From the NCBI GenBank assembly GCA_021234535.1, contig CM037830.1, positions 3,570,170 through 3,634,169 on the forward strand: a stretch of DNA of 64,000 nt. Reading direction: 5' to 3'. How positions within the stretch are numbered: the first letter of the stretch is position 1; each line of letters starts with the position of its first letter. The DNA is from Stichopus chloronotus (Eukaryota; Echinodermata; Holothuroidea; Aspidochirotida; Stichopodidae). Of the stretch, positions 28,901 to 40,900 are shown piece after piece. The translations under genes and the position numbers were made by a program. The notes beneath the pieces are model-generated. The model did not search any database. It had not been told where the DNA came from and was given only the letters and a program-made list of their open reading frames with translations.

Positions 28901-31900
28901 AAAGCAAACACACTAGACACACCTATCATAGATGCAACTCAGTGTACAAACCATTACCAGATGAACTCTCCCCTACTAACTCTTGGAGGACCAGACACAT
29001 GTACAGTTTTGGTTGATTACAATTGCAATCCTGCTGCTATTGCCAGATAAACTCTACAAAGCCGGATATTCATGGTAATCGACGTACAATTCTTTTAAGA
29101 AATTATTTACCTCCATTGTTGCCCAGTAGCGAACAATTCGACTTGTTTTAATGTTGGTATAAACTTGAAATAGTCTACACAGGTTTGAACTGTGTGAAGT
29201 TTTTGAGATATGGACTGCAACTAAAAATTGTTCTCAAGGTCCAAAAGTACCACACAACTCTTTGCCACCATTTACTTACAGAGCATATCTGGTCAATGCA
29301 GGCAACTTTACCAAAGAACCAGACCACTGCAACTTGACCAGTGAACAATGATCAATACCAATGTTAATACCTTGATAGCGGCTGGCACAATCTCTTAGTT
29401 TCCAATGGACAGATGAGTTTACACATTCCAACACACAATATCAAAGTTCTCCAAGATAACTTGACCAACTTAAAAGACATTTCAATTTAGGTACTAGGTC
29501 ATAACACATAAAGATGTAGTTAGATTTGACAATTGGTCAAAGGGAAATCTATGGAATTAGAAACATTCAAACACAAGGATATATCATCTGTGCAAAAGAA
29601 ACAATGGTGGTGTTTGTATAAGCCTCTAAAAACATGACATGTAGGTGAACAACAGTACCAAATTATTATTTCTGGCTACTCGGCAAAATCATACTGCGTG
29701 TTGACTGAACTGCTGTGAATCAGGAGCTGCTTGATATTGTTAAGTGTTTCATTATGTGCTTCACGTCAATTATCCTAGTTGAGAGATTATTGAGGCTTTA
29801 TTTGGAAACACACATACGGTGATATGCTTCTTGTACTTGTAACTCAATGCTACACATTACCATGTCACCAAAAATGAAAGCTCTAAATGTCCCCTCCCCC
29901 CATCTTCAGAAATTATGTTCATACAAGGGAAACTATTTAACTTCATTGAGCCAAAATGACCTTCAACCATCATAAGAAGTAACTGGCTGCTTTAACTTAA
30001 TTTCCTTTGCACTGAATATGAGACCTGTCCAAGCCTTCTTTCTTGAAATACTGCGTATTTCCCACAACTTGCTGGTGTGGATATTAAGGCAGGAGTAAAC
30101 TGGTCCCTTGCTTCACTAATGTATTAAGTTTGATCTTGCTCAAAGTGCACTTGACATCAACACCGCACCCTCTCAGTCTAGGATCGCCTCGTTTCTCTTT
30201 CGCTTTGGCTTGACCAACGTGTTTCAAATTGTGTGCTCAAATCTTCCCCTCTAGCAAAAGCCTATGGACTGCAAACCTTGAGTATCTTATGTTTCTTTCG
30301 GCTTGGTTACAATTTTAATATGCATTACATACTACATAAAATTTTATGTTTCCATTGACTCCCTTGAGATTTTTAGGTAATTTTTTTTTTTCATATAGTG
30401 GCATGAATTTGTACGTCACTCTTATTGTACTCCCTTATAACACTATGTAACTTCAACTTCTGTTAACTTCCTGTGAAGAGTAAGGCTTCCTTTGTTCATC
30501 TCAGGCTAGTTTATTTTGATTCTTACTGAGACAAGGGGTAGCCCAATGGCTTAATTTAAGGACACCCTGACCACCATCGTTTTAAGTAAGGTGTAAGAAA
30601 AGTAGTTCATTACTTTTTCGAACGAATTCTGCATACTGTTTATTCTAAGATAACAAATGATTTAGAAGGAGTTAGCCTCTCTTAGTGTGTGTAAAATTCA
30701 TAGCAAGTGTGTGTTTATGTTTAGCCTATGTATCAGAATTATCGTATATGATAATATCACTCAGCCTGTGATTAGTCCTTTACCGCAGTGCACCCTCTTC
30801 GGTAGCGTGGGTACTCCTTCGCCAACCTCCGTTCAGGGCAGTTCGTGCCGATTTGTGCAATATTAATATATTTATAGCAAAATTTGTTGATTCGAGGATG
30901 TTTCGATTTTAAACCGTCCTTGTAAAGAACTCATTATTATACGACGATTGCAGTATAAGAAGAATCTGTCATTTTATGAAGAATGATCTGGTGAATGTAA
31001 TGATCATTCTTTATCATAAACTGCTACGTTGAAGGTGAGACTGTACAGTGTGTTGAGCTGTGTACTGGCTATGGTTATGCAGTATTATACTCGTATTATA
31101 CAGTGTGAGGGTGCGGGTGGTATCGCTACTTCTAGCTTCATTTCAAGATTACGTTGTCACGAATCTTCACTATCATTATTATTTCATCTTGCTTTCTGAT
31201 GTATCTTTGCTATGACTTCGTTCTTATCGTTGTGATTAAGATATAATCTATTTTTAATGATCTTAACAGGTTTTTCAGATACTTCAAATGTTCCGCAACT
31301 AGTTAGGCCTGCACATGTGTGAGAACTACGAGTGTAGGTTACTTATTGTGCTCGAATATCGTGGAATGCATTACGATGTAGCGTTGTGTATTCACAGAAG
31401 CTACGGTAATCTTTTCTATGATGTACTTATCAGAATATTCAAGCCCTTATGGTTTACTTATTGGCGTGCTACAGATCTTGTCTTCAATAAGTACGAGATA
31501 TATTTTTATTATAATGGTCACCTAATTTGATTCTGTAAAGGGTGTGAGATATTTGGTGTGAATCTTACTCCTTATTTATATGGTGTACTTTAAGGTATAC
31601 TGTAATGCCATTTTTATTGTAACCTTGGGAGTGTTATTGTTGTCCAATTCTGAACAATTGTAAACAATCACTCTTCCTTGGATTAATCCGTACATGATAA
31701 TGTTGTACATTCAGCAAACCATTCATTTTACGATGGTATTTTATTTGATCAGGTCTGGCATTGCTCTGGTACCATACTTACAGTAGTTGACGTCTGGTAT
31801 TCTGGTCACTGCTGAACTATTGTGTTGGACTGGTGAGTAAACAGGCCTTGCAGACATTAGTAAGGTTCACACTGTGGCTGTTAGTCATGGTCAAATGTTG

Positions 31901-34900
31901 TAGAGGTTTGAGACATTTGTATTTGGTACTCGAGTTTTGTTCTGTAATCCATGTCATATGATACTGGTTTCTTTTCAACAAGAGATATTAATTGCTATGC
32001 ATAATTTCACTGATGTGGCAAAATTCAAATGATATATTTCAGTTCAATGGTAATCTTGATCATGATTACTGTTACCACTTAGTACCCACATCAGATTCAT
32101 GTTTTTTTATCCTTATTCAGGTTCATCGGTAATTACCTGTTTTTAATCATTTTGATATTTTTGGATTTCTACATATTTTCTATTCTGTACATTTTTTTTG
32201 TTTGTTTATGACGATGCTTAAAGGGTTTCTACATGTGATAACCACTTACTTATGTTCATGTGGGTTAAGATCAGTGATGACTTCCATTTGCAATAACTTG
32301 GTTTTTCGAAAAAGTAGGTTATGGTTACATATGGATATGGTATTTGTTGACCTACATAGTCAGTGGCAGAGAAAGAAATTTATTTACTTCCAGTATATAC
32401 AATGGAATAATTAGTCAAGTAGTGAATGATTGCCTGTAGCCTTTGTCTCAAAAGTTTTTGGTATGGTACACCTACATAGCAAATATGACATTTGTTCAAA
32501 CTTCCATTCTTGAGATATCGTCTTTACAACATTTTCACAATTTGACCCCTGTTGACCTCAAATGACCTTTGACCTCCATCCAAAACAGGGTTCACTCAAT
32601 ATGATACACCTTAATACCGAATGAGACCTATCAGACTTCTCCAAGTTCCCCCAGTCTTGAGATAAAGTGTTTATAAAGGTAGGAATCATGAACATACTTT
32701 CACATACATACATACAAACACACACATGCAGGCCTGCATGATTGCAAACGTTATAATTATCATTGAAACCAAAAAAAGGATGGCAGTGGAGTAACAACCT
32801 AAGAAATTTGCAATATTTACCAACAGTTATCACAAAACAGTTTGTATGACCAATGATTGTATCATCAGAGTGAAGCATTATAGATTATTGTACTGGCACA
32901 CTCTATTAGTTTCATGCTCTAGTTAAGAACACATAAAAGATGCACAATAGATGGGAGCACTTATTTTCTTCTCATAAATACTGTGCTGTATATTCACTTC
33001 CTGTGTTTTTTTTTTCTGCATGGTTTGCATGATCTAATAAGTAGGGTTTACGAACAAAAACACTTGCTTAAAGCCAGTTGGCTAAAATTGGTGGGATGAA
33101 CGCATATGAATTTCCAAAGGACTATTATGCCATTCAAACCCAACAAGGTCCACATAGATTAAACGATGTGACTTACGTAATCCACGTGGGCAGTGGTGGT
33201 CCAGGGGGTACACTGAACAATCTGCCAAAGATAAGCATGAATTATGGATGAAAAATATGAGTAAATTATATGTAATAAAAGATGAACCTACCCCAATACT
33301 GCACTAAAAATTAAGTTTCAGTGATACATCTACTTCTTTTACGAAAGAAAAACTGTCACACTTGAGGAAAGGAAATTTTTTCTTTTATGTCCAACTTATG
33401 GCATGAACAATTCACTGTAAAATCACCTGCAACCAACTCACTGTATCATACATCCATAGATCAACTGTTCATAATGTAAACATATGCTGTTTACTGGTCA
33501 CAAACAAACTAGGCTACATGTGGTTGGCATGTACATCCTATTGGATGGAGCTGGTAGGGGGTTTTGTCTTATGCCATGAGATTCTACAGAGTTATAAAAG
33601 CTTAAGGAAACTAAGTCAGCAAAAAAAAAAAATTCTCTCACAGAAATCTCAGTGAAAAAAAGTGACTATTGGTGAAAGCTATACACAAGCTGAGAGGTGT
33701 CGTTTTAATCAAAGTTTTGCACAATAAACCTGAGCAGTTGGGAACTTAGATTTTCAAAGTGATTATAACCCTGAAAGGTTGGTACCTTTAAACAGGAGAA
33801 ATAATGTGGCTCATGCAAGCTTATCAGTATTATCTTGTCAAATGTGAACTTCAGTTCATAGATTCATGTCTGCAGAATATCATTTTCAACCTTGAGCATT
33901 TACTCAACATGAAGACTAGAGAGCTGTCACCCTAAATAACTGAGACATTAACTTGTCATTACTGCCTAAATGTTGCATGGCAATCCCTGCCAACCTAAAC
34001 AGACTTACAGCAACTCTCTGAAAAATAAATCTTGCTGGTTCCTGCTACTGAGGTTGGTATCAACAAAGAATAAAGGATGTCCATGAGTTATGTAGGTATA
34101 CATAATTACCTGGGACATTAAACCACTGGCTCACATCTGTATCATATGGGCTGTTTGTCAGCTGGTCTTCTGGATGGGTTCGTACCGTAAGGCGGTAGCT
34201 CCCAGCAGGAAGTAAGTCGCACATGCAATCAGACACAAACACCCGCTGGAATGAAAAGGAACCGCCACACTTTTTGTGCTTGTTGTATACCACAACTAAG
34301 GTTAAACCCAAGTTTTGGCAATTTTCTCTTTTCATCACAAATTGGATGCAAACGCAGTTTCCTTGTAAACTTATTTTCATTCTTACTTAGATAGAAACTA
34401 ATAAAAAAGTATCTACTTTCTAATATAACATGTTTGTTGCATGGATAGGAGATTATAAAACTATTATTCACTTTTTGAAAGTGCCAAGAGTATGTTAATT
34501 GTTAAGTCCTTCCATCAAAGCATGTTGTGTTTTATGTGCTACTGCATCCAATTAAAGACTATACAAGGCAAATACTTTATGGAAACACTATGTCCAAAAA
34601 AGCAATAAATTAAAATCAGTGAACAATTTACACTTTCCTTGTCACACTGCGCCTGTAATTTGGTATTGAGATGTGGCATGTTGTTTCAAGTGTTGCCAAC
34701 TTTCTGCTCATACTTACAAGAACAATTTAGATCACTACACATAATTCTGCAAAACAAAAAGTATCTGAACAATGATGAAAAAACATTTCAGTTCTACATT
34801 TCTTCCCATCCTAAACAGAAAAGACAAGAGACAACCTTGTTTTTTATGTATGAATAACAATGACATTTGAATCTGCATGAAGTAATGAGCCCCAGTGTAC

Positions 34901-37900
34901 TTGCATGGCTATTGAAATAATTTAGGTCACTTGGCACGGGGTAATATGACATTTGGTGATCTTATTGGATCTTTAATGACACAAGCATATCAAAAACAAA
35001 AAAAAAACAGATGGCAGCCACAGAATTAAGTCCTTCTGCTGCTATGGTTGATTAATAGCAGCATTAGGTAAAGTAACTAGAAAAAGAGAGATTGATAACA
35101 TTTATACTGTGTCCTTGCTTAATCTACTTGGGAGCATATGAAGAGTACTACCACAAAGTGGGGACAGCAGCCATGATAGTAACTTACAGTACTTTGTTGC
35201 CATGGCTACATAAACTACCTGAAATTAAAAGAGCAATAAGGCAAGGCAACTACAGAAATTAAATTGCTGGTATAACATTCCTGCCTGTGTTAGACAGCAA
35301 AAACTGTTTTACAATGCTAGTCACAAGGATATAACTCATGATTCTATATTTTGATGTCATGGTTTTAAAACCAACAACAAACAGGAGAAGCAATGGAACA
35401 AGTGCAAAACCCTACCTGGATTTGGAAGCATGCAGAAACCAGTAAGGAACTTAGGGACATTTTGAACATGATTATGGTATCTCACTCTCTTTATTTTGTA
35501 AACAAGAACATTATAGGAGGGTAAGGTTTCAAGGACAATACGAAAAATGCTGCCTTGTTTCTTATTAAATAATGGATGACAATAGTTGCTAGCCTTTACG
35601 ACACCAACTGTGACAATAACAAACAAAAAAGGATCAACAATGCAATCACTGATAAGCCAATAATGAGCCTATACACTTGGAAATCATTGTTGCTGATGTA
35701 AAGAAGCATGAACTGTACAACAACTGGTAGAACTGCAGCACAATGGTTACTCACTTTGTTTTCGTAGTTACAAAGATCATCCAAAACAGAGCAGTAGGTA
35801 AGGTTACTGGAGAAATGAAACAGCTGACATAACATTGCTACATGGTATTGGTAGTTGGCACTGTACAATGGACAGAGAAATAGCTTCAACGTTTTTAGCA
35901 GCTGCAAGGAAATAATGACAAATGAGATTTGTTGAATATAGTATCATTTTGGTCAAAATTGAGTGATAAATTGGTCCAATTTCATAAAAGAAAGAAGACA
36001 GAACATAAAGATACACAGTTTACATAACCGATACATTTCACAAGTATCCACAGCATCAGTTACGTGGAGACATGTAAGCGTTGTAACTCATGACCGGCCA
36101 ACTGGATTCAGTCAATCACAAACATTTCAAGATCCAGACTCTAATCAGGAGCTAGTTTTCACTATATCAAATATATACCATTCATGTATTTTTACTGTTG
36201 ATTTTCAAGTGATTACAGTTATATTAATTAGAGAAAAAACAGGAACACAATCTCAAAGAAACTTAGACAACAATGTATTCTTAAAGTGATTGGGTGCATA
36301 GGCAAAAAGTAAAAACATTGAAATTCCATCTCCAAAAGTTTGATAAGGCTTTTAATTACACCATTCAGACAATCTGGGAAAGTAAATAGGTTTCAGTTGG
36401 TTAATTTTGCCATAATTTCAAATTCTTCTAACATAACGACAAAGAGTGTAGAATACGATAATGTAGTGGTTGACAGTTTTCATTCAAATCAACGGTGTGC
36501 TTCTTTGAGCAAGCCAATGGGAAGTATGCTAGTATTAAATATTCAGTTTCAACTCAGAATCAATGATGCAGCGGGCAAGGTTGTGTTTAGTGCGTAGGTT
36601 ATTTATAAATACAGTGTTTCCTTTCACCAAATACTGCAATTCCCGATACCTACCAAGGAGCAACCACTTGAGTAGTATGTTTTTGATACACTAGTGAGAC
36701 CTGTACTGTTGCATATTCATTATGTAGGTGGTTATAGTAAGAACCGTTACTTTCAAATGTGATTTCTGTTTTTTACTGCTTTTATACCAATCCCGTTGCT
36801 TTTCGAAGTAGTTACTGTCATTTTCCTTCATTGAAAGGCATAGTCCGTTCATGTACAACCTCGCGTGTACATTTCAAAACAAATAAAAAGTTAAGATCAA
36901 ATATAATCTTATCTTTTTGGTTTTTCAGTACACACGAAATCACTTTAAGCACGGTTCACACTACAGCGATATTGGATCGGATTACCTTCCGATTTTTTTT
37001 TTTCGTTTTAGTTAAAATCCTCTGGATCTCCGGTCTGAGGGGTTCAATATTTTGCCACTCTGTGTATGTGTAAATGATTTGTATCACATGACCATGAAAG
37101 AGAAAAGTATACTATTTATTTTGTGATGTCACATTGACAGACACCTTTCATCAGACTACGCAGGTAAGTTGTATATCCATGCGACATCACGAAATAATTA
37201 GGTCACCTTTCATTTATATAGTCCTCTGATACAAATCATATATTTACACACGCTGACAAAGTTTGGATTCCCTCCTACTAGAGATGGAGAAGATGTTATA
37301 TAAAACAAAACAAAATTGGATAGTAATCCGATCCGAAATCGCTGTAGTGTGAACAGCCCTTTAAAGATCACATTGTGTAAAGCTTGGGCCTGTGGCAATC
37401 TGTATGCTTCTACTTTGACAGGATTAAATTGCTCCCTTTCTTGGGGTAGTCTAGCTGCGACTTAAAATTCTCACTTCCGCTCCATGGATCATCAAATATC
37501 ACCCTTTCCCAAATTAGCTCTTCAACTTGTCAATACAGGCATACATGTCAAGCCACAAGTTTGTATTAAGAGACACTATGGTCTGTTAAAACAACATTGC
37601 ACCCTATCTTCATTGCCTGACGGTGTCAAACGATCATAGATGTGTGCAAACTGATGAAGATTGCAACAGGCAGCTGGCTGATTGCAAGGCTCTCAACAGC
37701 CATTTTTATCTTCCCTTCTAAAGGATGAATCGACACATACATTGGAATCCACCTACACTCCCTGACAACACTTGCCACGGTTAATTACCTGTCCTCTGGT
37801 TAAAGCAGAGGAGATGTTTATAGGAAAAAACTTTAACATTCTTTATTCTTTTCTGTACGCACATCCCAAATGAGGCATAAACATGGATCCTGAAAGATGA

Positions 37901-40900
37901 AGCATTGAGGGGGTTACATATATATGCACAGTCTGTTTGGACTAATAGTTCCAAAGTTAACAGAAAAGCAGTTTTCTTTCAGTGTGTGTCAAACTTTCAA
38001 GGAAAACATCAGATTTTAACTGTATTTCCAGTGGAATAAAAGATTGATTGGTCGGGGATTTCTACAGACAGATTTGCATCTGCTCACGTCTTTCTGGGAT
38101 GCATGGTCTTGGCTCATTTGGAGAAGAGACCTCATAGAAGAGTGTGTGAAGTCACCTTCATAATTATCTGTCCTCATTCAAAATGGAGCCTTGAATATGA
38201 TAGTTAGAATCTGTAGTAGTTTCATCCAGTAACGTCTACTAGAAGTAATCCTTTCAGGATGGATCACAAGTGAAAAAGAAGTAAATAAGATACTTTGACT
38301 CAGTAAAATATCTTACTGGATGGATCGAGAGTAAAGTTGACCTTCAAACAGATCTGTTGAATCATGCCATGGTCTTCAACATGTACAGCATCTCTGTCAG
38401 TCACATTCATAGCATAAAAGGCCATCCTCAAGTTCTCCACAGGCTTGGGTCTTTCGTCTACTGAAGATGGGCGGGAGGTCATGGGCAATGGACAGGTAAC
38501 TGTGTACACAGAAAAGAAAAAGAGTCAAATTATTATTAAACTTCATCAGTTGGTCAAGATGATCACCACGTTTCATTACATAATTTGGTGGTGTACACTA
38601 TTTTCTTTACCAGTAGAAGAAATCCTATTTACTGCATGACTTGGGCATGACTGGTGTTGAGATTATGAGCAAGTGACAAAAGTTTTACAACAAAACACGA
38701 AGTGTCAGAAATGATGTAATTTAAACAGAACTGTTGACTTTAAAACCATTCACTTTGACAAACTAAAGTTACTATCTCTTTCCTGTCACAAACTTTTGTA
38801 TTACTATCATTTTAATGAAAGTGAGACAAGTTCCATATGAATCACATCTTGACACGATTTTCACATCTACTGTGTGTTGTTAATGACCAGTTTCACCGAC
38901 ATGATTAAGAGATTTTATCAGTAACACATGAGAGAACTGACTTATCCACAAAATGTAATTATTTTTTCTCAAAGGTTCTCTTTTTTTTACTTCTATACAA
39001 CAGCTCTTAGATCAAAATTCAGGCCCTTCAGACGTATTGGACCTCTCAACGTGAAAGTCGAACGAAGGCTGGCTGATGCATAGAGGGTGCAGTTCTAGAA
39101 CTTTATTTGGGTTCAATTTGTGTGAGGCTGAACAATGCATAATTGTGTACAAGGGGTAAGTTTATGTCCACAGTACGATGATTCATGTGAAATACTCCAC
39201 ATTGATATCACACTCATGAATTGTTTAACATTCATCTTAGTAAGAAGAGTCAGCTCCCACTCGATCACTTTCTGTGTTCCTCAAAAGTGTTGTTTGTCTT
39301 TAAGGAACCTTTTAAGCAAATCCTACGAATTGCCAAAGTTGCGATATCCTTCCCCTGTTCAGTCACAGGATTTGTGCCCACCCAACCAATGGACCCTCTG
39401 TTACTGAATGCAGAACCTGCTGGTAACCTTATCTACAGTTATATACACTAATGTGTGTTCATTCTCATCCAGTATCTCTTTCATACAACTATCCAATAAT
39501 TCATGTGGCTTGGCTGTTAGGATCTACATTCTCAGTTTAAGATCAAGGCCTACGTTCATTAAAACTGCATTGATACGAAAAAAACCACTGACTGACTGAC
39601 GTGACATTTAAGATGCAGACACTGACTGCTCTCTAAATCTAGCTTGAATGCATAACACTGGCGACGAAGTTTACATATCCTTTTCACAGGAAATATATAT
39701 TGGAATACATTTTCCTTATGTGGCTTGCAGACAGAACATTGAAAGTCTGAAGCTGCCCGGCCCATGCATTTAGTCATTGAAGCAATTTAGGTATATGCCT
39801 CCAGTGAGAATATGTGTCTGCCCCACACCTTTTGAAAACAGTACTGCAGGCAACAGTGTTCAGATTTGCAAGAGCAGTGAAATTAGGACATGCAGGTTTG
39901 CTGACTTGGGCAAATAGTTTGCAAATCGCCATGCAGACTCTCACTGATACATATGTAAGACATTCACTCAATGTTATAGGCTTGAACAGAAACTACATGA
40001 ATATGTGCAACTGATCCCTGAGTAGTGATGATAAAGAATGTTGATCGTAAACTTCAGCACTGTAAAAGACTAAAATCATCATCTGGTAACTGAAATATTG
40101 CTGAATTGCACCTTACAGTGACAATATTACACAAAACAAGCATGTATGAATAATATGGATGACAACTACATCCCCTTGTGTGCATAACCAAGGGGCTATA
40201 AAACACAAAATTACGCAGATAAAGATCATCTTGGGGAGTGTTGCTGCAAGGTCATCCTGGGGAAAGTAGCTAAATGGGTTATCCTGGGAAAAATAACTGA
40301 CTTAAAGACCAAGTGACATGCAACTAGAAAAGAGCTCAGGCTTTATTACAGTTGTAGAGTGAAACCCTGAATCACAAACCATTGAAATTGCATTTCTATT
40401 TATCACTGTTTTTGATCTACGGCTTTTCGAAGTTCAATGAAAAACAAAGAAGTGGAAATGTTGCACAACATCAGAATTTCTTTTGTCATTTTTAAGGTCT
40501 AAACATTTTCTTAATTCCTTAAATACTGGGTTTCGCACTGAAAAGTGACATCAATATTTTTAAAGAAGACAATATATTGTTCTAAAATAACCCCCCAGGA
40601 CATGTAAAATTCTAAATTTGTCCTTTAACTAAATAGATGTTAAATGAACCCCCCAAAAAAATATATCGTGTGAGTCCATCATGTGACATCACAAATTTGC
40701 ATGCTTGCCTTTATTCTTAAAGCAATTGCAAAACAGAAATTTGTTTGTATAATGGTCAATGTTTGATGGAATATGATGAAAAGTATACCTACTCTCAATT
40801 AATTCAGTCAGTACTCCAAAATATGTCACATGTATTTTAATGGTCATTCTGAGAAGTGCAAGTGAATGGTCATCAAGGAGAATGTAGCTAACTCAGGTAA

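Noticed and set aside
35755..35860. Resemblance of the cysteine pattern (NLTYCSVLDDLC) to meckelin (TMEM67)
   Set aside because: Only a short cysteine motif agrees. The following exons, and the EGF domain after them, do not follow the meckelin layout.
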